Assembly (NCBI GenBank): GCA_001414345.1
Contig: LLCB01000086.1
Span: 62,001 to 126,000, forward strand
Direction of reading: 5' to 3'
DNA from: Hymenoscyphus infarciens
Taxonomy: Eukaryota > Ascomycota > Leotiomycetes > Helotiales > Helotiaceae
Length of the DNA: 64,000 nt
The notes under the pieces were generated by a model, which saw nothing but the letters and a program-made list of their open reading frames with translations, was not told where the DNA came from and made no database searches. Position 1 is the stretch's first letter; each line of letters opens with the position of its first letter. Positions 34,383 to 45,597 of the stretch are shown here, one piece after another. Position numbers and translations under genes: made by a program.

Positions 34383-36720
34383 CTATGCAAGAAAGCTTGC
34401 TCCTACACCCCGACGATCTTTCTTCAAAGGAGAAAAGGTACCAAAAGCACTACCAGCACCCAATCCACCTCTCATACCACCACCTGGTCCCATAAGTCCA
34501 CCCTTTGCCATCAAGCGAGGACCTCCAAGAGTAACCTTCGGTGGCCGCTTTGTGACTTCAGCATCCTCGTCATCAAACAAAGTGCCTCCAACCAACTTTC
34601 TCTTCTTGATCTTCGGACCAGCTGCTTCCTCTGGAGCAGCAGCAGCCTTTGCCTTTGGATTTGATGGTTTCAAAGCAGCCTTCTTGGCAACTACCTTTTT
34701 GGTGATTTCAGCATCAAAAATAGGAGCCGGGTCCGGTTCTTCATTTTCGTCTCCCTCCTCCTCGATTACGTTCTCCAAAGTGCTCAGAGGCTTTGATTTC
34801 TTTGCCGCTGGTTTGCTCTTTTTAGGATTCGAGGTGGCCTCATTCAGGATTGCTTTGGCACGGCTAATTGTCTTCTTCTCCGCTGGCTTTTCTGTAGTCT
34901 TCTCGGTGGTTTTGTCGGAGGCCTTCTTCTTTCCCTTGGGTTTAGAAACAGCTTTGGGAGATGGAACCTTAGGAGCTTGTTCTTCTTCATCAGCAACTGC
35001 TGCCTGTACTTCCTCCTGTTCGACTTCCGCTTCTTGGGCCTCAGATTCAGGTTCATCAACGGGTGTTTCGGGAGCAATGTTGGCGGTACGGTTCAGGAAT
35101 GGTGTGATGGAAAACATAGATTTCTCGCCCATCATGGTCGGATCAGCTCTCGACTTCTTCATCGGACGTTTTCCACGGGCGGCAATTCCATCTGGTGTAC
35201 CAATGGCATCATCTGTGCTCATTTCTATGGCACCTCGCTTTCGTGATTTCTTTGCGGCATCATCACCATTGTTAGAAGGCTTCGTAGCCTTTACAGCGGC
35301 TGCTCGTAGCTGGCTGACCTCTTCTTGGGCTTCCTTAAGTTGTTCTTTGGTGGCTCGTAGTTTGGTACGAATCTGGTCGTATTTGCTTTCCAATACAGCG
35401 TGGCGATTCTCGAGTGCCTTGAGCTCCTTTTCGTGTTCCTTGGAAGACTTTGCGCTCTCGCGTTTCTCACGAGCAAGGTCTTTCTGAATTTCCTCCAATT
35501 GGGTTCGGAATTCCTCCTCAATCTCCTCTCGGCTTGTGGCAGACTCCACTTTATCTTGGGCCTTTTCTTTTTGAACTTGCAATGCCTTCAATTCCTTCTC
35601 GTGTGCCTTGACGACCTTCGCACTCTCCCGCTTCTCACGAGCCAACTCTTTTTGGACTTCCTCCAGCTGGCTACGAAGTTCAGCCTCCGTCTCCTCGTGA
35701 CTACTTGCTGCCTCTGTCTTCTCCCTAGCCTGGTCTTTCTGAATTTGCAATGCCTTCAATTCCTTCTCATGTGACTTTGCAACCTTTGCACTATCCCGTC
35801 TCTCACGAGCCAGCTCCTTCTGCGCTTCTTCCAACTGGCTACGGAGTTCAGCCTCAACCTCATCGCGATTACTTGCTGCCTCCGCCTTCTCCCGAGCCAG
35901 ACCCTTCTGAACTTCAAGTGCCTTAAGCTCTTTGGCGTGTGCTTTCGTAGCCTTTGCGCTCTCTCGTTTCTCGCGGGCGAGGTCTTTCTGGACTTCTTCC
36001 AACTGGCTACGGAATTCCGTCTCCATCTCGTCCCGAAGTCTAGTCGCCTCACGTTTGTTTCGTGCCAGGTCCTTCTGAAGTTGATCCAATTGTTGCTGGA
36101 ACTCTGCCTCTCGTTCCTTGTTATCGTTCTGCTGGGCAGCGCGTTTTGCGGCTCGTTTTTCGGTTTCTAACTCGACCTCCAAGCTGCTGACCTGGCGCTG
36201 CAAGGCTAGCTTTTCGGATAAGACGGTTTGTTGATATGCAGCCTGCGATCGAAGGTGCTCGAGTTCGGGCTTTAATGTCGCAAGTTCGCGCGCAAGGGAT
36301 AGTTTCTCGGTCAACACTTTCGTACTGTCCATGGTGACGCCATTCATAGAAGCTACTTCGACCTGAGGAACATCAGTTTGTGCAACCGAACTAAACAATA
36401 ACACCATAGCATACCCTTAAATTATTTACTTCTCGTGTTTGGACTCGCAATTCGGATTCGTATCGTCGTGCCTCTTCTTCTGCCAACTCCACCTGTGCCC
36501 GTAAACCATCTCCGTCGTTCTCTAGTAAATCGATACGGTCGCCCTCCATGGCAAGCTCCTCTTGTAAATCTTCGTTCTCGTGTTGTAATAATAGATTGTT
36601 AAGTCGAAGTCGGCGCGCGCCCTCGTCCTTAACAATCAAGTCGGCCTTTTGCAATGCTTCCTGGTATGCCATCTCCAGGACTTGTGATTTGGACACATAT
36701 GGCGATACTGCGGAATCCAT
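34383..36720 (-). CDS. Long coiled-coil protein with four 56-residue repeats, 761 aa
   Basis: Two exons: 36720-36415 and 36362-34383; intron of 52 nt (GTATGC..CTCAG), total 2286 nt. The start is ATG at 36720 (MDSAVSPYVSKSQV); the frame is open to 36903 but that part looks like 5' UTR. Residues about 20-420 are almost continuous heptads. Within them four tandem units of about 56 residues repeat, each with the pattern E-RSQLEEvQK-LAREKRESAK and KELKALQ, followed by REK-EAAS. The C-terminal 300 residues are Lys/Glu/Ala-rich and basic (KKSRKRGAIEMS, KPKGKKKASDK), suggesting a nuclear or DNA/chromosome-associated protein, and the end is Gly-rich (GGPRLMAKGGLMGPGGGMRGG). I cannot name the family; spindle-pole or kinetochore-associated coiled-coil proteins are possible relatives. 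Confidence 0.88.
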
Positions 36721-36968
36721 ATCGATGAATGGGGATTGATGATGTTCGAGGTCGTTGTCCAGGAAGGAGGCAGCAGCTTTGACGCGAAAGTCAACAAACA
36801 GCCAGATGTGGTCTAGTCGACCCCACGATTTAGGCCTTGCTGCCAAGGCATCACTTGAGAGGACACTTATCGAAAGCCGCGTAGCTAGAGTATAGAACCT
36901 CATACTGTCTTTTCAACACCAAGAGGAATTCTACCATCCCCCAAGGATAGATTCCACAACATTTCACG
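36721..36968. promoter_or_regulatory. Bidirectional promoter, coiled-coil gene / OST3
   Basis: Only 248 bp separate the two divergent start codons (36720 minus, 36969 plus), so the core promoters must overlap. No clear TATA box is visible. Confidence 0.6.
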
Positions 36969-38060
36969 ATGCATTTTCTACGAGGGCTTCTCTTGTCGCT
37001 GCTCCCCGTGGCTGTTTTGGCAGCCAAGAAAGCTCCAGTTGACAAGTTCACCAAGTTCCATACGAAGCAGCTATCCTCCACACCATTGAAGCTTGACGAT
37101 GCTGTCTACGCCCAATTGACTTCGGCTCCGCGAGACTATTCGTCCGTTATCCTGTTGACAGCTTTGGAGGACCGTTTCGGGTGTATGCTGTGCCGGGAAT
37201 TCCAGCCAGAATGGGATTTACTTTCCAAGAGTTGGACCAAAGGCGACAAGCAGGGAGAGTCCCGCCTAGTATTTGGAACATTGGACTTTAACGATGGAAA
37301 AAACACTTTCCAATCTGTGAGTATTTCTGCGGCAGTTCAACAGGAGCTTCCCACTAATTCTTGTTAAGCTTGGTCTCCAAACCGCCCCAGTCCTTCTACT
37401 CTTCCAACCAACCATCGGACCTCACGCCAGCTCAGATGCTGGTCCAGCTCGATACGACTTCACAAACGGGCCACAATCCGCAGAACAAGTTCACTCATGG
37501 ATCGCACGCCAACTCGCCGACAGACCTCACCCGCCCGTTACAAGACCTATCAATTGGCTCCGAGGTATTGTAATCACTACCACAATTTTGGCTACAATCA
37601 CATTCTTGAGCATTGCTTGGCCATACCTCTTGCCCATCCTCCAGAACCGCAATGTTTGGGCTGCAATCAGTTTGATCGCCATTCTTCTTTTCACCAGTGG
37701 ACATATGTTCAACCATATCCGAAAGGTGCCATACGTTGTCAGCGATGGAAAGGGGGGTGTCAGCTACTTTGCGGGTGGATTCTCAAATCAATATGGTCTT
37801 GAGACACAGATTGTTGCTGCCATGTGTAAGTTGTTCTTTCGTTCAGTAGCATCATTTTACTAACAGTTATGATAGATGGCCTACTCTCTTTCGCAACCAT
37901 CTCCCTAGCACTCAAGGTTCCACGCATAGCAGATCCAAAAACTCAACAAGTCGCCGTTATCGTATGGGGAGGAATCATCTTCGTCATGTACAGCTTCTTG
38001 CTCAGTGTTTTCCGAATCAAGAATGGAGGATACCCATTCTGGCTACCACCTTTCTCATAG
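36969..38060 (+). CDS. OST3: Oligosaccharyltransferase subunit OST3/OST6, 329 aa
   Basis: Three exons: 36969-37316, 37369-37825, 37876-38060; total 990 nt. It is a thioredoxin-fold subunit of the ER oligosaccharyltransferase that captures substrate cysteines by mixed disulfides during N-glycosylation. A signal peptide of about 19 residues ends in LAA. The luminal thioredoxin domain has C72-x-x-C75 (GCMLCREF) and the cis-proline in TAPVLL (P123). Four membrane segments follow: about 182-204, 211-228, 264-282 and 293-313. The C terminus is KNGGYPFWLPPFS. Length is near yeast Ost3 (350 aa). Ost3 and Ost6 share this layout; the CxxC is kept in both, so the choice of symbol is tentative. Confidence 0.93.
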
Positions 38061-39664
38061 ATTATCAATATCATGACGATGACTGGCCATTTTGGCCTTT
38101 GCCAAGTGTTAAGTCGTCGCAGATATGTAGAAGTCAAAAGTAAAAAAATATTTTGTGTATAAATAACTTGGGAGGGTTGGCATTTCATTATTTGGGGTTT
38201 GGGTGTAGAATTGTCTGGTTTCCCGCTGTCACTTTGTGCGGCCACAGTGTATAGGAAAATGGATCAATTTCTAAAATGATGTCTTCCCTTGAAAGTAATC
38301 GCGTCCTCGAGGTGCGGCCATCTATCTGACCTCAGACGCCTGGCTTAAAGTTGTATCATCAGTAGATTTGTCCAACGTATTCTCTTCGCTCGTTAAGTCC
38401 ACAGCTTCGCCTCAAAGCGCCGCCCGTCCTATTTTCTTTCCAGGGTTTCGCACTCTCTTTCAACGCCCTTTCGGGCTCTCTGATCTGGGTTACTCAGCTT
38501 CTTGCAATGGCAGGCCTACGTCTCCTTGAGGGAATCCATACCGGGGTAGGTAAATAACCCTGCCAGGGGGAGGACTTCAGTTTTGTTTTCTCAAGTAATT
38601 AGAGAAAAATAAAACAACGGCAATTGACTCAGATACTTCATATATACTTACAAAAAACCTACATAGCCCTCAGTCAAAAGACAGTAACACCCCTCTTTAC
38701 CAAAAGAGAGGTATCTCAGTCAGTAGATACATTTTCACCCTTCAATGGTTTTTTCATACAAACAATAAGATATAAATGAAAAAAGTAAGTTTACCTAACT
38801 CTCACTCGCTTCATCCCAAGCCCTTGGGTAGTAGTTGAGCCTAACACTTCTTGCTCTTTCCTTGCGACTTTTACCACTTTTACCACTTCAATCCCTCGAA
38901 TCGACCTTTTGTACCTTCTGAGCGTTCGAATCGAGTTCAGTTCGTTGATTAATAGTCTTATTCGGACCCTCGACTCCCTAAACAGCACCGGAATCTTTTG
39001 CCTCTTGAATGGTGTCTCACTGTTGTCTTTCTCGTAAAGGATCTATGTCTAGCACCGCATTCGATAAACGAGTTCCCTCCTACTCCTCATGTTGTTAGAA
39101 CGTTCGACCACTCTCCTTTCCGTGTGGCTTATCGTAAACAATTTAAAGGTGTTTTTTGGGGGAAATTTTGTTGTGAAGTTGAAAGTTACAAGGACCTTAA
39201 TAAGTGCTTAATTAGAAGTCAACTGCAAGCTATGGTTCACTCGGCATTGGATATATATTCACGGAGAACCAGCGATGATAAATTGATAGAGATGAGGGGT
39301 ATATCAGTCTTTTGACTTTAGTTTGGTGCTAAGTAGGTTCTAAGCCCAGTGCCGTAAATCAAACTATAGCTTTTCCGGTAAGCTATGAAGCTTCTTAAAG
39401 AAGTACGAGATTGAACATACTCTTATATAACATTCGATAAAAATGAGCGACTATATCAGAATTAAACGAATCTCAACGTTCAATAGCAATATCAAGTTTA
39501 ACAAGATTTCTTGACATTGTCTTTAACAATCGGAAAGGAACTTTCATTTAAAGTATCAAGGTTCGATTTTAGAAACGGGAGGATAATCTTCATTAGAAGA
39601 TCTGAAATCGATAGATAAGGAAACATTAGGTTGAAGAGACTATAGAAACATAATAATAAAAAAG

Positions 39665-40616
39665 CAGACTTGGGCGGCGATATTACCGGTGACATATCGG
39701 GAGAGTCTACGATATTTATCGTATCGTATTAGGGCCTGTTTGGCTGGCATATTTTTTTGGATAATTTAGTATATGCACCACTAAAAAGGCATCATAATAA
39801 TGACGGATAATTTAATATATTCAACACTTTAATATATGCTGAATTGTTTAGCCCGTATATTTTTTACGCTAGATTATTTAGCTAAATAATCTAATATTTA
39901 TTTAAAAGATTATCCTTACTAAAGAAAAGTAATTATCCTATTATCGTTAAAACCACGATAATTAGAATATTTTCTAGTATATATTTTATCCTCCTACTTT
40001 TAATACTAGTACCAGGGGCTATTATCAATCTTACCGATAATTGTAATAAAGAGCTAAACGATTATAGAAGTTATTATCAGATAATTAGATAATTAAATAA
40101 ATATATACCGAGCTACATTTAAAAGGTCCTGGCATCTTTATTAGATAATTTAATATTATCTCATAGCAAGCCAAACAGGCTCTTAAGTGATCCGATCGAT
40201 ACCGGGATAACCGATAATATATCGATTATCGGCAGAAAAATGGTTAATCCAGAGGCTAATAGTTCTTCCAGCTAAGAGCCAATTAAATGCTTAGTCTAAA
40301 AATAAAGATAAAGTTATATGATTTTAAGTAAGTTTAAATTATTTATTAAGTCTACGTCTTATTATAAGACCTTTATACTATATTAAGAGTTATATAATAA
40401 CTTTTTAATATAATAAAGCAGATTTTTAAAAAAGAAAATATAAGTTATATGATGTCTATTTAGTACTATAAGGCACTAGCGCTAAAACCCCGATTTTTTA
40501 TCGATTATTATTAATTTTTTAACGATATTTTATTATATCGGATAAGAATTTACGATATTTATCCTACGATATATATCGCGATAATCCGATAAATATCGTA
40601 TCACCGCCTAAGTCTG
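39665..40616. mobile_element. Non-autonomous hAT-like element, 952 bp
   Basis: Inverted termini CAGACTTGGGCGGCGATA (left) and, read inward from the right, CAGACTTAGGCGGTGATA. They begin with CAG as many hAT ends do. Flanks are TAAAAAAG and AAAAAAAG, a 7/8 match that would fit an 8-bp target duplication, though A-rich flanks make this weak. The interior is AT-rich with CGATATTTATCG-type repeats at both ends and no transposase frame. It carries the MITE at 39732-40182. Confidence 0.65.
39732..40182. mobile_element. PIF/Harbinger-like MITE, 451 bp, nested
   Basis: Termini GGGCCTGTTTGGCTGGC (left) and, inward from the right, GAGCCTGTTTGGCTTGC, flanked on both sides by TTA (39729-39731 and 40183-40185). 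A 3-bp TTA target duplication with GGGCCTGTTTGG-like ends is typical of PIF/Harbinger MITEs. No ORF. It lies inside the hAT-like element, so it is the younger insertion. Confidence 0.75.
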
Positions 40617-41343
40617 AAAAAAAGAAAAGCGGAAAGGAGCAGAGGGAGACGGGGATAAGCGGCATCATTCCAAAGAGTTAAAATAAGAGAATAGATAAAC
40701 GAAAGCTACAAGAATTCCTTCCACTGTTTTTATACATAGAGTTTCGAGTGCTCCCAAAAGTGGGTATAATTGGAGACTTTTGGAGGCTTAACTGCTTGGA
40801 AAGCAGAGGACAACAATCTAATTACAGTTTTCCCAAACTCGCCTAAAAAGCATCCACTTTGCGTGCACTGGAAAACTTGTACATATGAACAGCGGAAGAG
40901 ATACTAGCTGGGTCGCAAGATATACAAAGGAGGACGGGAAAGAATAAAGCACTACACGAGTGGATTGAGTTCTCGGTTTCCCTCTTTCAGTCAAAGCGTG
41001 TGCTAGTTCGCGTTCTAGGGTTTTGGCCACCTTCCCTCCGATTCCGTTCTCCTATTCTGTTCTATGGGGAGTGAATAGACGACTGTTTACAGTAGAAAAG
41101 TAGATGAGAGGGCTTTTGAAATGAGCAGCTCTCGAGTGTAGTTTTTCTTTTTGGTTTTATCTTTTAATAACTCACTGTTACAGCAATATGCTTCTGTAAA
41201 AAACAGATGGTAAATTGAAAGGTGAATTCTCGGGTTGCGGAGATATATAAGCGATGTATTACATGAAGGGAAGTAATAAATAGGTATGATGTAAGTACTT
41301 TGAGGCTTAGAACCCCTCAAAAGAAGAATTTTTGAAATTATGT

Positions 41344-41745
41344 GGCTATTCGTAGGTAACCTGAAAATAGCCGAGAATCCCAGCTATTATTCATAGGTCA
41401 ACCGATAGCAAAGGAAATATAGAAAATTACAAATGCAGTGTAGACAAAATTAGGCACCTTGTGTAGCCATATCGTGAGAAAAAACTAGGTAATTATTGAG
41501 AAGTTAATTATTCGTAGTTATGTAGTTGTTGCTATTCATAGGTAACCTATGAATGGCCGACATGTTGCCCAGGAAAACAAACCACGTCCAGAGTTCGCAA
41601 CTGTACCCGGGTAACCTAGGAATAGCAGATTATATGCAAAAATAATGGCCATTAAAAACAGCAGCTAGTTGTGCTAAATAATCCCGAAATAAATAAGATC
41701 AAAAAAATGAGTGAAAGCTATTTGTGGGTGACCTACAAATAGCCG
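41344..41745. repeat. Cluster of five dyad-symmetric GGTNACC-centred motifs
   Basis: Motif of about 27 bp, half-site GCTATTYRTAGGT, centred on GGTAACC at 41355-41361, GGTCAACC at 41396-41403, GGTAACC at 41541-41547 and 41610-41616, and GGTGACC at 41727-41733. Copies at 41531-41557 and 41718-41744 are almost perfect palindromes; the others keep one good half. It lies downstream of the DDHD gene and has no coding. Confidence 0.75.
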
Positions 41746-42080
41746 CTTCACCAAGAACTTCCAAACACTAGGCCTACGGAGATGAGATTCATTTCGTTCA
41801 CGGGTGTTCGGTTTAAGTGAGATATTTGTGTCAAATGTATACAGAAAAGGTTCAGCCTTTGAACCACGGTCAAGGTTCCTCAGATGGAAAGGTTCTCAAA
41901 ACGCCACGAGTTACAATGTCATATTGCAATACATCCAAAAATTCATAGAAGAAATGTATTTCCTGTATCCACGAACAAAATAAAATTATTCTAAACCCAA
42001 GTCTCAGTGACCGATTTCCATATCTAATATCCCACATGATGTCTTTGATCCTCCTATCCCGAGTCTCATTCTTTACCACT

Positions 42081-45000
42081 CTACTTCTTGGTCTTCTCCT
42101 CAGCACGCGTCGAAGGTCGATTTCTCGAGAGCAATTGAGACATTATGAAGTGACTAACATCTTCATCTGCCCAATAACTAAGATGGCTTGCGATTGTACT
42201 GTTGATTGATATTAGCATATATATACAAACTGATATGGAGACTGAGAGGGTGACGAACTTTATCGGGTTGAAATCGAGAACACTCCTACTTCCAGTCAGT
42301 ACTTGCTACGTTCGGTTATTCGTGGAGGTAACTCACTCTTGAATGGAGTAATCCACTCTCCCATTTGAGTTCAATGCTCTAACTTTCATCTCATCCTTCT
42401 TCAATTTCTTGCCCTTTTCCTCTGCCTCATGCCACTCCCGCTCCGAGCCCGCTTCGGCATGGCGACTCTTGGCCGATTTCTGGAAATTCGCGTACAGGGT
42501 CTCGATATCGTCATCGATCAACGTTGGAGCATTGGCACCACTGCCATCCCGATCCGCCTCTGCGGTCTCCTTGGCCAATTGCTTCTTCTTCTCAATCGTG
42601 TTTTCTCTCTGCAATGCAGGTGGAGAAATCACACCGCCACCAGAGATATTCGTGCCAGCTCCAACTGTTTGAGAAACACTTCTACTTGGAGGGGTGGCTT
42701 CCATGCGGGCAACATCGTCATTGGTGAGTCCTAGACTGCGATTGAGTAAACTGCTTGCGATACCGGAGCTCAAACTTGACCATAAGCCACTGAAGCTCTG
42801 TCCGACTTTGGCACCAATGCCGCTGACAGAAGCTGACAATGTGTTTCTGGTATAGGGTAACAATTGAGGCTTCATAGAGGACATGGATGGTGCGATCAAA
42901 GGCTCGAGGCGGTACGCAATTGGATCTGATGGATGGAAAATGTTGTACAGTTGACCTACTTTTGGGGACGAGATGGTGAGCGGAAGGCCGGTGATCGCGG
43001 ATATGCTATCTCCGTTTGAGAAGCTAGCTGCTGTGCTAGCGGCAAGGAAAGGGTCTTGCATATAATCAGGATCCATGGGAGACTCAGAGGCTAAGGGTCC
43101 ATCACGGTTATGTCTTGCCATTATTGTTCGGCCTTTCAGCATCTGAACGACAGGTCATCAAGTCAGTGTTGAGGGTTCAAGGAAATTCCTTGCGACCACG
43201 TACCTGGAAGAGGCCAATTGGCGAGCCCAGACAATAAAAGTCCTCCACATCAAAGTCGAAACCCATCTGGTTGTGCTGAGCCTGGGCGACATTTGGGGAA
43301 GGGTGCTTGTCACGCCTTTGGTAAGACTTGGGCTTAATTGGCGTTTCCTTTTGTCGACATAGCAAATCGTGGAGGATTGCAGATCCTAGCGAATGACCTA
43401 TTAAGTGGACTTTGCCCTTGAATTCGGGGTTGCGTTCCTTGAATAGCGCAAATATTCTGTTACACTCATTTAATACCGAGACCATGATGTGCTCTCGATA
43501 GGCACTTTGATACAAGAGAATATCGAGTGCGAGATCAGTGATTAAACTTCGTACAAAGGGAACTGAGCAATGGTTAGCGTCATAGACGAAAACAATGGGA
43601 TGCTACGAACCTCCTTCAATAGTGATATCCTCAAGACTTGGATACTCGTCTTCTGCATTATCAGCGTCTCCAAGATCCTGTTCCTTGCGTGTTTTGCTCT
43701 TCTTGGGGAAATCGAGAAGATGTCTCCAGCAAACGGGCAGTACTTGAACTCTGCAATTCTTCTTTGGCAGTTTATCAATCTCGGAATTAAGGGCTTGTAA
43801 ATCAGCAGATCCGCTGTAAACATTCTTGATGGTTTGGCGTAAAGAGTTGCAATCCCCGATAAAATTAACAGACTCAGTCCTATTTTTCCATTAGCACATT
43901 CAGCAATCTAGGTGTTCTCACATACCTCATCCCGAGTCGCTGTCCGATTCCGTGAGTGACTAGAATCAAATGCTCAATGGGTCTCCCCTGGTTTTCTTCA
44001 TCTCGGTCGTTGTAATCATTCTGCATCATAGATTCGTCACGTTTTCGAACTGACTCTGATTCAGCGTCACGGTCTGGACCATCCCTCAACATTGAGGCGG
44101 CTTCTTCAGCAGTAGTCTCTGCGCTTCCTTTGGGGTGTGGGCTTCCAGTGGTACTTGGTGGAGCAGACCTCCTCTTGAGAAGTTTTTGTTGTCTTTCATC
44201 AAGCTGCAGACCAGGAATAGCAGAAGAGTCGGGATTTGCTGCTGAGGTGGGCGTAGATGGAGTTGTAGTCTTTTCCGCAGTATTGGTTTCTTTCGTCTTT
44301 CGGGCTTCTGAATAACCTCGGACAAGCTTCACGCCACCAAGATATCCACCGCCTGCAAATTTCTGGTAGACAGTACTACTCATTCTGGACATGATGCTAT
44401 CAACCGACAGCCCTAAAGCAATACGGAGTTAGCAACGCCCAAGAATGGTCAATCATTTTAAGATAACATATGGATTTACAGCAGCACATACAAGCAACAG
44501 TTGAATCTTGGTAGGTTACGACAGAGTTCATGTACGTTCCAAAAAGGCGATAGGTTTTCTGCGGTTGCTGAGGCGAGGATGAATCTTTTGAGCCATCTTC
44601 AGAATCATGTCCAATTGGACTCCGTACTCCATCCATAGAACCTCTTGGGCTCGAATCACTGGAACCAGACCGGTCACGGCTAAAGGCTCCTGACATTGCA
44701 AGAGATTTCGGCTCTTCACCCGGCTTAATGGATGACGGACGTTGCTTTGTTGGGGGCGGAGGGTATCGAAATGGCTTTGTCTTTAGATACCCTTGCTCTA
44801 ACTGGGATGATAAATTCTCGTCACACGGCTTGCCATCATCGTAAAACCAGGTTCCTCTGGTGACTTGGAAAATTGGTCCTAGCCAATACACTGGTGATAG
44901 CTCTCTTCGCTCAATATCTACGTCGAAGAGAAAATCCTCGTGGACAGGAACTCTGACACCCTGGTGTTCCTCTTGGCTTGTATTGGTAACTCCTCCCTTG

Positions 45001-45597
45001 GCGTTTTTGCCTACGTGCTGGCTCCCGCTGGCTATATCTTGCTCCCCTCGACTAATATCTTTCCTACCGCTATGGTAATCATCTGCTAGCTTCTGGTATG
45101 CTGCTTCTATTGCCCGGGAATCGTGTCCTGAAAATGCAACGAATTTTTTGGGTACAGGTGGGGGTTTGGTATCTTCGACATTGTTGTTCAACAGCTTTGG
45201 CTTTCTTTTGGGGACCTGTAGATTCGGGAATTAGTTAAGATTCTGGAACATTGAGAGAGGGGCATAGAGAAGTATTGGACCTACATCAACCGCATAAAAC
45301 CACCTTGCGATGGGAGGTGGACCTGGCCCATGTTAGTAAAACGTAGCCTTCCGGGTGCCAAAGCTGCTCACAATCCGATGGGTAGTCCTTGGGCCTCAAT
45401 CCATGCCATGGCTGGGGTGTATTGTTTCCTCCATATTGGTTCTTCAATCCTGAGCCTTCTCCCGGACTGGTAGACGCCGCTGGCTTGGGAGTAGACGATC
45501 GTGAGCTGCCTCCCCAAGGACTTATTGATTCCACGGCAGCAGACAGATACGACTTCTCGACCTTTTCAGACTTGGGATCGGGCGCCGAGGGATCCAT
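42081..45597 (-). CDS. DDHD-domain phospholipase (yeast Ddl1/YOR022C type), 1017 aa
   Basis: Nine exons: 45597-45372, 45322-45285, 45215-44492, 44412-43926, 43879-43611, 43562-43204, 43142-42337, 42285-42259, 42198-42081; total 3054 nt. PA-preferring phospholipase A1 family. The serine hydrolase motif is GHSLG with S639. The DDHD domain runs from about D689 (DFYCLGSPIGLFQ) to the C terminus, with D965 (GRVDYSIQE), H984 (SHLSYW) and D990/D992. An N-terminal WFYAVDVPKRK block and the YQDSTVACWLSVD block are family features. Exons 2 (38 nt) and 8 (27 nt) are very small. The frame is open upstream to 45864, so a longer N terminus (perhaps an organelle-targeting part) is possible; 45597 (MDPSAPDPK) was preferred because the upstream part looks like 5' UTR. 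Confidence 0.9.

Larger units (their letters stand above)
38061..42080. other. 4-kb convergent intergenic region with nested transposon and dyad cluster
   Basis: Between OST3 and the DDHD gene. 38061-39660 shows no supportable gene: the ORF at 38998-39315 starts at TTG and resembles nothing known. 39665-40616 is the nested element pair, and 41344-41745 is the dyad cluster. The rest is plain AT-rich spacer. Confidence 0.5.

Noticed and set aside
35291..36170. Long frames on both strands inside the coiled-coil gene
   Set aside because: Shadows created by the 168-bp repeats; they follow the repeat period rather than any domain.
38430..38600. Possible tRNA or small RNA
   Set aside because: Short inverted pieces only; no T-arm or acceptor stem could be closed.
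38998..39315. 105-codon + strand frame
   Set aside because: TTG start, isolated, no similarity that I can recognise.
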